From Gymnorhina tibicen (taxonomy: Eukaryota; Chordata; Aves; Passeriformes; Artamidae): a stretch of DNA of 64,000 nucleotides. Positions 63,640 through 64,000 of the stretch are shown one piece after another. The position numbers and the translations under genes were made by a program. Positions within the stretch are counted from its first letter, which is position 1; each line of letters begins with the position of its first letter. The DNA lies in contig VXAZ01003471.1 of the NCBI GenBank assembly GCA_013399875.1, positions 1,911,783 through 1,975,782 on the forward strand, in the 5' to 3' direction. Under the pieces are notes generated by a model. The model saw only the letters and a program-made list of their open reading frames with translations. It had not been told where the DNA came from and ran no database searches.

Positions 63640-64000
63640 GTGAGTGTGAGCACACCAAGGCCTTCCTCCACTTTTGATTCCTTGAAATGTTAGAGGAAGA
63701 GTCCTTTAATCTGTGAGAAAGCAGATTGAGCTCTACTACCTGGTAGTAACCTTTTGGTTAGAAACTAGGTGGCAGTATAAATTGTGACATGCTTTTTAAA
63801 ACTATTGAAGCAGTTGACAGAAATAAAAACCCCAAACCAACAAAAACCCAGTATTAAATAAAAAGTGTAACTGTGTTTGCCAGGGTTTGATTCCAAGTCT
63901 CTGCTTTTAAGTAAACTATAACACAAACCACACACCTCTTGAGGGAGAGGCTTGGGAAAATTGTATCATCTTTGAAGTGAGGATTGCAAACTGGCTCAAA
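63640..64000 (+). other. CREB5: CREB5 intron 4, 5' end (cut by the window)
   Basis: The intron begins with a consensus donor GTGAGTGTG. The 361 bases visible are AT-rich and show no exon. Confidence 0.85.

Larger units (their letters stand above)
11121..64000 (+). other. CREB5: CREB5 gene, 5' part (coding start to window end)
   Basis: CREB5 encodes a nuclear bZIP transcription factor of the ATF2/ATF7/CREB5 group, which binds CRE-type DNA as homodimers or with Jun. Four coding pieces in this window join in frame into 97 residues that I recognise as the N-terminus of CREB5: the C2H2 zinc finger, the DQTPTPTRF phospho-acceptor segment and the charged stretch that follows. The start MIYEESKMNLEQ identifies CREB5 rather than ATF2 or ATF7. 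Introns are 40.5 kb, 3.16 kb and 8.58 kb, with canonical GT-AG ends. The glutamine/histidine-rich middle and the bZIP domain are not in the window. A very long first intron agrees with the large size of this gene in other vertebrates. Confidence 0.9.

Noticed and set aside
1..64000. CRISPR arrays, bacterial operons, tRNA or rRNA genes
   Set aside because: No regular repeat-spacer pattern, no clusters of long adjacent ORFs and no recognisable tRNA or rRNA sequence. The composition and splice structure are vertebrate.

Overview
This window looks like nuclear DNA from a bird, most likely a songbird. It has two CR1 retrotransposon tails of the avian type, an LTR-like element resembling families I know from passerines, mostly AT-rich unique sequence, and only a few sharp GC/CpG peaks. 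There are no bacterial-style operons, no CRISPR array and no RNA genes that I can recognise. Nearly all of the window is non-coding.

The only protein-coding gene I can support is CREB5 (cAMP-responsive element-binding protein 5, also CRE-BPa), on the + strand and incomplete. Four coding pieces join in frame: the start codon at the very end of exon 1 (11121-11123), exon 2 (51615-51686), exon 3 (54845-54938) and exon 4 (63518-63639). Together they encode the first 97 residues: the N-terminal C2H2 zinc finger and the TPTPT phospho-acceptor segment shared with ATF2 and ATF7. The rest of the protein, including the bZIP domain, lies beyond the right edge.

Layout: 1-9555 is upstream non-coding DNA with an LTR-like element at 4625-5270. 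9555-11010 is a strong CpG island, probably the CREB5 promoter, with a CRE/ATF-type site, an AP-1-type site and a G-quadruplex motif. 11124-51614 is a 40.5 kb first intron holding two CR1 tails, a second small CpG island with a GGAT/GGAC array (27545-27935), a GC-rich block (about 40000-41450), a long polypyrimidine tract (44373-44617) and several inverted repeats. The downstream introns are 3.2 kb and 8.6 kb, and the last is cut by the window end.

The most interesting points are regulatory. A six-codon upstream ORF overlaps the CREB5 start codon and ends, after splicing, just before a second in-frame ATG, so it could set which of two N-termini is made. A CRE-like site lies in the promoter of a gene whose family binds such sites. 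A second CpG island inside intron 1 could be an alternative or antisense promoter. I did not find a clearly novel multi-gene system.
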